NCBI GenBank assembly: GCA_039000515.1
Contig: JBCFYV010011164.1
Span: 41,523,352-41,587,351, forward strand
Reading direction: 5' to 3'
DNA length: 64,000 nucleotides
Origin: Timema cristinae
Lineage: Eukaryota > Arthropoda > Insecta > Phasmatodea > Timematidae
Positions 55,735-64,000 of the stretch are shown here, in pieces. How positions within the stretch are numbered: position 1 is the stretch's first letter; each line of letters starts with the position of its first letter. A program made the translations under genes and the position numbers. The notes under the pieces are model-generated. The model did no database searches. It saw only the letters and a list, made by a program, of their open reading frames with translations, and was not told where the DNA came from.

Positions 55735-56030
55735 ACCGGGAAACAAGAGCAGAACAGAAACCTGGTCACCTTACAAACTCCGAGACATTTACAATGCTTA
55801 CTGAGAAATCAGAGCAGAACAAAAACCTGCTCACGCTACAAGTTCAGAGTCATTTACAAGGTTTATTGTGAAACCAGAGCAGAACAGAAATCTGGCCACG
55901 TTATAAACTCTAATCCAATCACAAGGCTTACGGAAAAACTAGAGCAGAACAGAAACCTGGTCACGTCACAAGCTATGAACCATTTACAAACTTTATTAGA
56001 AAAGAAAACCAGAACAGAAACCTGGCACGA
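55735..56030 (+). repeat. Tandem repeat of 65 bp, about 4.5 units
   Basis: AGAGCAGAACAGAAACCTGG starts units at 55746, 55811, 55876, 55941 and about 56006, all 65 bp apart, with ATTTACAA and TTACTGAGAAA-type segments inside. Because 65 is not a multiple of three, a reading frame through the array sees each unit in a new frame. The 127-codon frame at 55684-56067, the longest in the window, is therefore probably accidental. Confidence 0.92.
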
Positions 56031-56067
56031 TAATGTGTCAATTTGTGTCGTGGTGACAAAACACTAA

Positions 56068-56593
56068 TTTTAAAAACACACAAAGTGATAGATGATATTC
56101 TAAAATATCCTCTTATCCATTCTAAAACGAAACGTGTTATAATAATAATAATAACTTCATTGGTCAGCAGCCATTTTACGCCAGAGATAAGAACAACCCA
56201 TTCTTACTAGTTTGAGGTCACCTAGTCAGAAAATGACCAAAAAAGGGCTGGGTTGTTTACGGGTACTGAGTTGCAGGAAGTAATGCAATTTACTAAAATT
56301 TTGTAATACCCATAACGTTTGTGAAATTCGTTGGGTTATTCTGGCCAAGCTGAAAGAGAAGGGTTTGGAAAGACTTTTTAGTTGTTGGTTTGTACCCTCA
56401 GGCTAGAACCTCACTATGAAGGTAGGGGTCATTTAGAAGTGCTATAGATGGTTTTTGAAAAGAAAAAAAGGCGCGCATTTTCCGTGAGTTAACGGTTTAT
56501 TGCCGTGGAGAAATCATACGGAACTCAGCTGTGTGATATCGATTTAGGTTTTAATGCTGTGATTTGATCAATATATTCATGAAACATATCAAC
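56068..56593. other. Unassigned sequence upstream of a decayed coding copy
   Basis: AAT repeats near 56143-56153. This could be the 5' part of the element that follows, but I see no terminal repeats. Confidence 0.35.
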
Positions 56594-57940
56594 ATGTCAC
56601 GTAAATGTTTATACAGTTATTATTTCTGCTATATTTGTGGTGAATATACACTATCCAACCAAAATAGCAAAACAATGTGTTGGTTTGTAAAGCATATGAA
56701 CTGTATTTTGGATATAAGGTGGAGATCCAGAATAAGAGCTGATCTCCTCATATAAGTGCAAAACTTGCAGTTCCAGCTTGCAATACTGACTGAAAGGTAA
56801 AAATGAACCATGCCTTTCATGGTTCCAATGGTGAGGGAGAGCCAAGAGCTCATAACACCGACTACAAAGAAAAATCAGCCTAAAATATCCTAAGATTCTA
56901 TCAGTAATTATATCAGTACCTCATGAAGTGGATTTACCTATACCAAAACCTCCGGAGAATTACACTTGTAATTTGGAGACATCAAGTGGCGAATCTCAAT
57001 CAAGTCCATCAGAAGAAATTTAAGATAAATTTATCAGCAGTCTCTCGATAAATCCTCACTTAATTACACAACCACGACCTAATGATTAGGTGAGAGACTT
57101 GGAACTAAGTATATCTAAGGCAGAACTACTTGATTCTAGATTACAGGAGTGGAATTTGTTAGCAGAATACACTAAGGTCTCTACGTTCAGAAGTCAACAC
57201 AAAGGGTTTGTGTCTTTCTTTTCTCAGGACAAGGTCTTATGATTGGAGACTCTTTATCGACTCCTCTAAAACAAGTTTAAAAGCTGTTCTTCTTCATAAT
57301 GGAAACATAATAATACCGTATGTTCCTATTTCTTTTGCCGCGCGTTTGAAAGAATCGTGCGACAATATGAATGCACTACTAGAAGCTATTGGTTAGTCAC
57401 AGTACAACTGGAATATATGCGAAGATTTTAAGATGATATCCTTGACACTTAACTACAAATGGGGGGGAGGGGGGGGGTGTCAGCCAATTTTGTTTTATGT
57501 GTGATTCGGACAGCCGTGCAAAAAGTGAACATTATAAAGTGAAGGTATTATGGCCTCTACGGCAGTGATTATAACCTGGAAAGAAAATTGTTCAACATGA
57601 ACAACTAATAGATCAGACGAAAATGATGTTACCCCCATTATGCATCAAGTTCGTTTAAGTGAAACATTTTCTGAAGGTTATGCACCGGGATGGTGAGGCA
57701 TTTAAGTAGATTCGCGAAAGGTTACCGGGTATAAGTGAAGCTAAAATAAAATAAAGAATTATCTTTGGCCACAAATAAAGGAACATATGAAAGATAGGCA
57801 GTCCGACCATGCGTTGAAAGACTGTGAAAGAGTGGTGTAGAATCCGTTCAAGGACGTAGTGACAAAGTTCCTTGGTAAGCACAGATGTGACAACTACAAG
57901 AGGCTGGTGGAAACAATGTAGGTGGCATATGAAAATATAG
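56594..57940 (+). pseudogene. Frameshifted copy of a widespread transposon-like protein of unknown function
   Basis: Three-frame reading gives, in order: MSRKCL (56594), FCYICGEYTL (two Cys, zinc-type, about 56627), MPFMVPMV with RES (about 56811), YPKILSV and VPHEVDLPIPKPPENY (about 56888-56967), HLITQPR (about 57057), DLELSISKAELLDSRLQEWN (about 57099), WRLFIDSSKTSLKAVLLH (57244 on), LKESCDNMNALLEAI, YNWNICEDFKMIS (about 57404), CDSDSRAKSEHYK, VQHEQLI and MLPPLCIKF, RLPGISEAKIK (about 57717), KDVVTKFLGKHRCDNYKRLV (about 57851-57909) and AYENIDF. The order matches a family I recall from many arthropod and hydrozoan gene predictions, usually next to transposons. Stops and frameshifts are present in at least half a dozen places, and the C-terminus after KRLVE is lost. 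It has no introns. Function of the family is unknown to me; the spaced acidic residues (FIDSS, ICEDFK) could be an RNase H-like core, which is inference. Confidence 0.75.
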
Positions 57941-58464
57941 ATTTCATACAACATTTCAGTAACTGGCATTTATTATGCTATTTATACAGTTTTATTTTAG
58001 AAATTACACATATATGATTTCCTTGGAAACTGTAATAAACTTTTGTTACTTTATTGATCATTTCCACGTTCATAGCCTTCTAACAAATCGATTATTTCCT
58101 GTGGCTTAGGAAAAAAATATTAAAATTGGCTGACTAGTGAATCAGATGTTTCTAGTTGGTGTTGCAAAGCGTAGTGAGTCTATACACATGTCTACGATCG
58201 TGTGAATTGTTATGTCACTCAAGCAGATACCGTTCTTAATTTTCGGTGAACTTGTGAATCAAGCTTTACAATACACAACTTCTCACAATCTGGACTATCA
58301 TGCTTAAAACCTCTCTTTCTCCACTTCACCGTACGTTGACCATCACAAAAAACTCTACGACATAGGAGGTCTCCTCTCTCTGTGTTCACGTATAGTCACT
58401 CCACGGGAAAATTAAATGCTGTACGCAATTAATTTAAAAAAAAGAAACATCAGTGATCACATGA
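57941..58464. other. Nothing recognised
   Basis: AT-rich sequence after the decayed copy; no terminal repeat identified. Confidence 0.35.
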
Positions 58465-58560
58465 TATAAGGAGTCATTTTCGTCATAGACTGGACTGCTG
58501 ATGACGGGAAGGTTTAAGCTCGAATCTTGGTTGGGTGTTCTAGAGGTGAATTTATAAGAT
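58465..58560 (+). mobile_element. SINE class C head fragment
   Basis: TCGTCATAGACTGGACTGCT, GATGACGGGAAGG, AAGCTCGAATCTTGGTTGGG and TGTTCTAGAGGTG. The body and tail are missing. Confidence 0.65.
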
Positions 58561-59097
58561 GTGATTTATCACTTTGTCTTCTCTATCTTTCCAACACGTT
58601 AAACGTACATATATCTTCCTCAGACCTCCTTAAGACTAGTCCGTTAGTATCTTTGATGCTAAATGCATGGCCTTACCGAGGGGGTGGAGAGGGAGGTATT
58701 TTTCAGTTTCTACTCCTATCCTAGAATATTATTAGTAATGTACTTTGGTATTGTTCCTAAACCAAGGCTAGTAGCTGATTTGAAGCCTGAAAGTAATATA
58801 ACCTACAACCCCAATCATATCTTAAAAAGCTTTAAATTAAAGCGAGATTAATTGTTTTAAAATTCATTGCCATATTATTTTTGAGGACTTCCCAGTGAAC
58901 CATCTCCGGTATAATCCTCTACTCTCACCTCCATCATCCTCAAGAAATTAATGTCCGGGTATACCCCGGATTAAACGTATTGATAAAAAAAAATAGCTGC
59001 CTAAGACAAAGCAAGGGACGATAGACTTGCAGCTAACTTTAAAAACACTGGCTATAGAGAAAATATGTCTTATATTCAAGTGACATATCCCGGACAT
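58561..59097. other. AT-rich sequence, nothing assigned
   Basis: Overlapping open frames at 58527-58851 have no domain. Confidence 0.4.
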
Positions 59098-59336
59098 GAC
59101 CCGATTCGGTGACAGCCTGGTCTAACGCGCTATCCTCTGTAGTCGGTTAGACTAACGGTGACGGGGGAATCGAGGTTATAATCTCGGTCGGGTGTATTGA
59201 GTTTTTTCCAAAATGTTTTTCACTCTGCCTCCACGAAAATCCTGATACACTTCCTCTAAATATAACCTGCCTAGTTCCTAAAACCATTAGCGTAATTAGT
59301 ACATAAGCGTATAGCCCGAATGGGTAGTAAGACACG
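59098..59336 (+). mobile_element. SINE, hybrid of class C head start and class B middle
   Basis: GACCCGATTCGGTGACAGCC and TGGTCTAACGCGCTATCC combine class C and class B features. The B box GAGGTTATAATCTCGGTCGG is mutated, and the tail is ATAGCCCGAATGGGTAGTAA. No ATT repeats. Confidence 0.8.
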
Positions 59337-59530
59337 GACGTGTGCCACTCTTGCGCCAGCGATGCGGCTGAACCCCGCGTGCCGCGGAGAATTGGCTGGA
59401 CTAAATGATCTGGGCGGCGGACTGAGGTTGGATGGTCGGATATTAGGGCTCATAGCGCGAAATCCGCCTCACATGAACACGTGGTCTCAAAGACCTGTAC
59501 ACACGAGCCCATCGTTCTGTACTTCTTTTT
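59337..59530. other. GC-rich insert between two SINEs
   Basis: About 190 bp with GCGCCAGCGATGCGGCTGAA, GCGTGCCGCGGAG and GGGCGGCGGACTG, far above the local GC. Open frames on both strands (59271-59453, 59320-59532) are due to composition. Origin unknown. Confidence 0.55.
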
Positions 59531-59703
59531 AGAACTACGCCTTACTACCCGTTTAGGTTATACGCCTATATACTAGCTAATTACGTTAATGGGTTAGGGA
59601 TGAGGAAGGTTTAATTGAAAGAAAATGCACCCACATTTGTGTAGAGATAGAGTGGAAAACCTTTTATGGAAAACCATCCTTAGTACATCTAACCGGAATT
59701 GAA
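59531..59703 (-). mobile_element. 5'-truncated SINE class C, minus strand
   Basis: AACTACGCCTTACTACCCGT to ACCGGAATTGAAC; cut at the B box by the next SINE. Confidence 0.87.
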
Positions 59704-59935
59704 CCACTTCTTACTACCCGTTTGGGTTATACGCCTTTTACTAATGACGTGAATGGGTTTGGAATGAGGAAGGTTGAATTTAGAAGAAGTGCATTTACAT
59801 TCGTGTGGCTATAGAGTGGAAAACAATTTAGGAAAACCAAACTCAGTACACCCGACCGGGATCAAAACCGGTCATCGATAGTCTAATCTATTACGAGAGT
59901 GACACCTTAGACCAAATGGCCACCAAAGTAGGTTC
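59704..59935 (-). mobile_element. SINE class C, minus strand, in tandem with the previous one
   Basis: CACTTCTTACTACCCGTTTG starts directly at the broken head of the previous copy. Head (minus): CTACTTTGGTGGCCATTTGG, TCTAAGGTGTCACTCTCGTA. Confidence 0.88.
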
Positions 59936-59980
59936 CTGCACTTAATTCAGTACAGTAACTTGCGCTTGAAATATATTTTT

Positions 59981-60208
59981 ATGGTGTCTTATTATCCGAC
60001 CAGGCTGCATTTAGCTACGCTAATGTGGAAGGGCTTACGAAGATAGAATATATAATAAATGTAACCGTATTTTCTTAAAGGGAAAGTGGGAAACTAATGG
60101 GGAAAATTATCTGTATACACCCAGCCAGAATTTTGACCTTGGCTCCCCGTTTCCGGTGAACTAAACTGCACGATCCTGACATTTAGTCCACGTGTTCATC
60201 GATGCAGG
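59981..60208 (-). mobile_element. Degraded SINE class F, minus strand
   Basis: ATGGTGTCTTATTATCCGAC, CTACGCTAATGTGG, CCAGCCAGAATTTTGACCTT, GGCTCCCCGTTTCCGG and CATTTAGTCCACGTG are in order. Confidence 0.75.
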
Positions 60209-60334
60209 TAAGAAGCGTGAAGACAGTATCATGAAATAATTAGTGCAACAGCTACTGCAGAAAATGTTGACAATCATTTACGCGGAGTTTGTCTCTTGCT
60301 TGCTCAATATTTGATTAAATAAAATACATAAACC

Positions 60335-60455
60335 TCATCTTCTCTGGATTGCCGGTGATGGGTAGGATAGGGTTCGAATCTCAGTTGAGTATAACTAGGG
60401 TGATTTTTTTCATCAAATTTTTTCCACTCTCCTTCCACGCTAATATGGCTTATTG
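60335..60455 (+). mobile_element. SINE class C head fragment
   Basis: GGATTGCCGGTGATGGGTAG, GGGTTCGAATCTCAGTTGAG and TTTCCACTCTCCTTCCACGC. It adjoins repeat X and lacks a tail. Confidence 0.7.
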
Positions 60456-60459
60456 CCAG

Positions 60460-61086
60460 CAGGGCCCAGATTTTGAAGAAATTAATTTTTTTATCGGTTC
60501 TTCACATACATTTCTCATAAGTAGGTACTACATAGATTTTGTTCATGATCCCCTAGTTGTAAAAATACATTTTATAGGTCAGTTTTTGATCATTCTTTGG
60601 CATTTTGGAATTTTAGGTCATATTTTCTTAGTTTGAGTTATTTTAAGGCATACATGATGAATAAGTATATTTTTAATACAATCGATATTCATACATATTA
60701 GATCATATAGGCAATGAACTTTGTATCCTCTTTGCTTTTTGGTTGAAAAATACACATTCCTGGCGAGAAACTGCAACAAAGCTGAAGAGGGTTGCGTTGG
60801 GAGGGGGTGGCTATTACTTCTGAAGAGATATTTTAAAACCAATATTAGATCTAGCGGAATGCACCGCGTCTTACTACCCGTTCGGGTTAATCTATTTAGT
60901 TGCTAATGTATATTTTAGTTTACATTTGTAAATCACGTGTTTGATCTAGTCTTGTACATTTATTACAACTCTTTGTTAATATTTTTAGTTTATTTTTTGA
61001 AAATTTTGAAATATTTTTTTAGAACTTTTAGGTCATTTTATAGGTATTTTTTGTATTATTATAAGGTCATAAAAATCCATGTCCTT
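60460..61086 (+). repeat. Interspersed repeat X, copy 2
   Basis: Colinear with 16922-17601 (see that entry), and shorter by internal deletions around 60630-60700. A SINE tail fragment at 60860-60909 sits within it, so it was a target for a SINE insertion after it was in place. Confidence 0.8.
60860..60909 (-). mobile_element. Very short SINE 3' end inserted in repeat X
   Basis: GCACCGCGTCTTACTACCCG, TTCGGGTTAATC and TTGCTAATG are the last 50 bp of the class A/B/C/F tail. They are missing from repeat X at 16922-17601. Confidence 0.8.
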
Positions 61087-61160
61087 CTTACTACCTTTCT
61101 TCTAATTTACTCTTTAACACTCTTTAGTTTTAGTAGTTATATTTATAATATATTCTTGAT

Positions 61161-61402
61161 ACACCACACCTTACTACCCGTCCGAGATAGCCGCATATAT
61201 ACACTATAGTGATAATAATGAGGAAGAGATAATTTAGAAAAAACTTGTAACACTAATTGGCGTAAGGAGAGAGTGGGAAACTATTTAGTAAATACCACCC
61301 TCGATATACCCAGCGGGGATTTGAAACCCTACCTCCCCTTCACCGGAAATCCAGGAAAATCGAGACTAACGTTTATTCTGTGTGTCCACCAATGAAAGTA
61401 GG
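61161..61402 (-). mobile_element. SINE class F, minus strand
   Basis: ACACCTTACTACCCGTCCGA, GAGAGAGTGGGAAACTATTT, AATACCACCCTCGATATACC, CAGCGGGGATTTGAAACCCT and CGTTTATTCTGTGTGTCCAC in order. Confidence 0.82.
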
Positions 61403-61739
61403 TCGTTAGTAAACCATTTGAACGCGATATAAATAAAACATCTTTGTTGAATAGAAGGGTGTTCACGCGAGTGTTGAATTTATTTTAACGTTTTATTTTA
61501 AAACTATTTGTACTCGCTTGATTAGCATTTTATTTAAAAATAAACTTTTATTGAGACCTTAACGTTTTTATTTATATTATTACTTTGATGCATGTATTTA
61601 AATTTGAGGATTTTAATAAATATACTAACATATTTAAATGCGTGTCTGGCTACCTACATCCCTCGTATTCCAGTTTGTGTAAAGGATAGCCAGTAGTAAT
61701 GTACCGTTTCCCAGCTGACGCCCGAATTTTAAAAACTTA
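61403..61739. other. AT-rich sequence, nothing assigned
   Basis: No recognised content. Confidence 0.35.
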
Positions 61740-61982
61740 GATCTTTTCCGTGGAGGTTCTTTTCATGTCCCGATGATATGGTGGTGATGGTGATGGTGAA
61801 TATGAGGGCGTGGAACCAGTGGCAGCTCTTAAACCTAACTAAAGCCTAGCCAATCAAATCCTGGTCACTGCTGACATAGTTCCTATTTCGGGAAATATGA
61901 CCTATGGTACCTGCCGGGAATCGAACCTGGGATCTCTAGATCCGTAGCCAGGTACACTGACCACTATACTACGGGGACGGTT
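61740..61982 (-). mobile_element. SINE class D with the most tRNA-like head
   Basis: Minus strand: CCGTCCCCGTAGTATAGTGG, TCAGTGTACCTGGCTACGGA, TCTAGAGATCCC, AGGTTCGATTCCCGGCAGGT, ACC. It can be laid out as an almost complete tRNA cloverleaf of about 73 nt with mismatches in the acceptor stem. The body follows, with a CAC/CAT repeat (61782-61800). The mismatches and the following body argue for a SINE head and not a working tRNA gene. Confidence 0.85.
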
Positions 61983-62969
61983 AACATATCAATGAATAAC
62001 GTTTAAAATATGGGAAAAAAACCTTTCTAATCCAGAAAGCATGGTTTCCCATTTAAACAAAATATAAACATTATTAATTTCTGGCTCGAGCGCTTATGAA
62101 GGAGATAAAATATGTCTCGATGAACTAAAAGAAATATTCTTTCGTTTTAAAGTATTTCTATAATCTCATGAGAATGAATGGATGTATTATTATTATTATT
62201 AATTATTATTATTATTGAATATACCGACGGTAAGATGCTCTATTGTTAGCCTACTTTCTGGTGTGGTTGGTTTATCTTTTATTGAGTTACACAAATTGTA
62301 GCTCCTAGTGGATCTGAGTTTATAATAGGACTGATAATAATCATCCATGCTGAAATAGCTTCTGATTGCTTAGTTTTTTTAATGTGACGTATATAATTTA
62401 TTTGTTTGGTTTGTTAGTTGGTCCGAGTGTTTGTTTTGTGTGCTGGTGGAAGGTTTAGTTTAAAGCACGTTTCAGGGCCTCTTACGAGAGACACGTGGAG
62501 TCGCGGTTAAACCGCTGCTCTTGACCGAAACTAACAGGCGATGTCAGGGCGAAGGGGATCAAGAAACAGTTGTGGGGCTGTCAGCGTGGCGTGTTCGGAA
62601 TTCCTCCGACTCGCGGGTCGTTCAAAATAAAAAATCGAAAATTGACCTAGCAAAAAAAAAAGTTTGGCTTGTGAGCTTTTATATATATGTTTTTTTTAAT
62701 TCATACTTTCAAGATGTATGTTTTAACAACTTAATATCCTTCTTTCTAAGTTAACAACCTGCAGGTTGGTTTGATGGTTTTTTATCTATCCAGAGCTCAG
62801 CTTCGACTGGTTAGTGCTGCCTACACCATCTGGTAGAAATCTCATGTACTAGGAAGGCTCAGGAAGTTTGGTAGCTTCCCGTTGTCTTCTACACTGAATT
62901 TTTATGAGCAAGCTTGAAAGGGCTTACCAATTTTGTCGGGAAAGGTATTTTCACGTACTTTTCAGGTTT
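61983..62969. other. Unassigned, with an ATT run and a GC-richer patch
   Basis: ATT repeats lie at 62189-62215. A GC-richer patch at 62470-62630 includes GGAGTCGCGGTTAAACCGC (an inverted repeat GCGGTTAAACCGC). The 77-codon open frame at 62521-62754 has no known domain. Confidence 0.45.
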
Positions 62970-63140
62970 TTTTTTACATGCCACAATCGATATGGGACTT
63001 AAAGCGTTTCTTACCCTCCGAAGGAAGATGTTTATAGATTCTAATCGTTCAAGAAAAATCCGTTGAACCCCGGCTGGGTTTGATCCGACGAATATTGGAT
63101 TCTGAGGGGAACACTTTACCGCAAGACCACCAAGGACGGC
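62970..63140 (-). mobile_element. SINE class E, minus strand, 3' end missing
   Basis: Minus strand: GCCGTCCTTGGTGGTCTTGC, GGTAAAGTGTTCCCCTCAGA, GGATCAAACCCAGCCGGGGT, TCAACGGATTTTTC, CCTTCGGAGGGTAAGAAACG, TCCCATATCGATTGTGGCAT. It ends where the 56-bp array starts. Confidence 0.85.
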
Positions 63141-63149
63141 AGCAATTTA

Positions 63150-63620
63150 ATATAAGGAGAATAGTTTTACAAGAAACGTGCTAATATAAGGAGAATAGTT
63201 TTACAAGAAACGTGCTTAATATAATAGGAGAATAGTTTTACAAGAAACGTGCTGGTAATTGGGGTGGTAACTCAATATAAGGAGAATAGTTTTACAAGAA
63301 ACGTGCTGGTACATGTGGGGTGGTAACTCAATATAAGGAGAATAGTTTTACAAGAAACTGCTGGATAATTGGGGTGGTAACTCAATATAAGGAGAATAGT
63401 TTTACAAGAAACGTGCTGGTACATGTGGGGTGGTAACTCAATATAAGGAGAATAGTTTTACAAGAAACGATGCTGGTATAATTGGGGTGGTAACTCAATA
63501 TAAGGAGAATAGTTTTACAAGAAACGTGCTGGTAATGTGGGGTGGTAACTCAATATAAGGAGAATAGTTTTACAAAGAAACGTGCTGGTATAATTGGGGT
63601 GGTAACTCAATATAAGGCAT
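63150..63620 (+). repeat. Tandem repeat of about 56 bp with alternating variants
   Basis: ATATAAGGAGAATAGTTTTA then CAAGAAACGTGCTGG begins units at 63275, 63331, 63385, 63441, 63498, 63553 and 63610 (spacings 54-57). The first two or three units (63150, 63184, 63219) are only about 34 bp and lack the GGGGTGGTAACTCA part. The linker alternates between TAATTGGGG and ACATGTGGGG types. Confidence 0.95.
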
Positions 63621-64000
63621 AGCTCGAAATTAGGTAAAAGTCCTGTGACGTTAAAGTGCTAAGGTTCTGATACTCAGCCAAACGCAGACTGATGCCAGAT
63701 GTGTTGCATATAGTAGACCTCTGTATCACCATGGCTTACACGTTCCTTCTACACGTTAGCGATGGTTCATTTCTTTTAATTCTTCCCTTTCTTATACTTA
63801 ACTATACTAATATTTAGGGAGGTATAAACTTTTAAAAAATAGCAACTTTTTTTTGTAGAGATTGATCAATCCGAATCTTAAATTTTATTTTGAATCCAAA
63901 ATCCAAATTCGAATGCTCAACTCTAAAAATGTTGAGCCTAAACCTATAATTTAAGTTAAAACGAAAATATTTAAATTATTATTTATAAAAAAGTTGATTA
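63621..64000. other. AT-rich sequence to the window end
   Basis: No recognised content. Confidence 0.35.

Noticed and set aside
55684..56067. 127-codon open reading frame
   Set aside because: It is built from the 65-bp array read in successive frames. No domain, and no codon periodicity is possible across a repeat that shifts frame.

Overview
This looks like AT-rich, gene-poor nuclear DNA from an animal, most likely an invertebrate. The evidence is a 43-bp satellite, dozens of tRNA-derived SINEs with target-site duplications, several MITEs, and decayed LINE, hAT and other transposon-like coding remnants. There are no bacterial operons and no intact gene. An arthropod, perhaps a chelicerate, is my guess from the style of the repeats, at low confidence. 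No open reading frame exceeds about 127 codons, and none of the open frames is convincing as a host gene.

Layout. 1-7470 is a satellite array of about 170 units of 43 bp, organised in higher-order repeats of 2561 bp and cut by the window start. From 7.5 to 64 kb the DNA is a mosaic of AT-rich unique sequence and interspersed repeats. I give provisional names to the SINE classes. A, B, C and F have different tRNA-like heads but the same 3' module (ACCCGAACGGGT, then GTAAGACGCGGTGCT, then an ATT/AAT or A-rich tail). D and E are separate classes, and E ends in a GTTAAA..CTCAAATAAA-type tail. P is a foldback element whose two ends are inverted tRNA-like sequences. Full SINEs run about 230-300 bp. 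Perfect or near-perfect duplications of 8-12 bp flank several copies.

DNA transposons sit inside the SINEs and give a relative chronology. They include a 219-bp MITE with 42-bp terminal repeats and a 32-bp perfect palindrome (19055-19273), and a 1.3-kb element (36690-38011) that holds a six-copy 71-bp array and a nested 367-bp MITE. The nested MITE is related to another at 46483-46848, and both are flanked by TTAA. A 758-bp element at 46932-47689 is flanked by TTA. Two possible hAT-like elements lie at 48.4-49.7 kb.

Three decayed coding remnants are recognisable by translation: a hAT transposase C-terminus (13978-14140, minus), a LINE reverse transcriptase (35658-36480, minus), and a long frameshifted copy of a protein family I know from arthropod and hydrozoan gene predictions (56594-57940, plus). 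Other tandem arrays lie at 34.7-35.4 kb (about 78 bp), 55.7-56.0 kb (65 bp) and 63.15-63.62 kb (about 56 bp, alternating variants). The features interact mainly as nested insertions; I see no cooperating gene system. All family assignments are from reading alone, without alignment tools.
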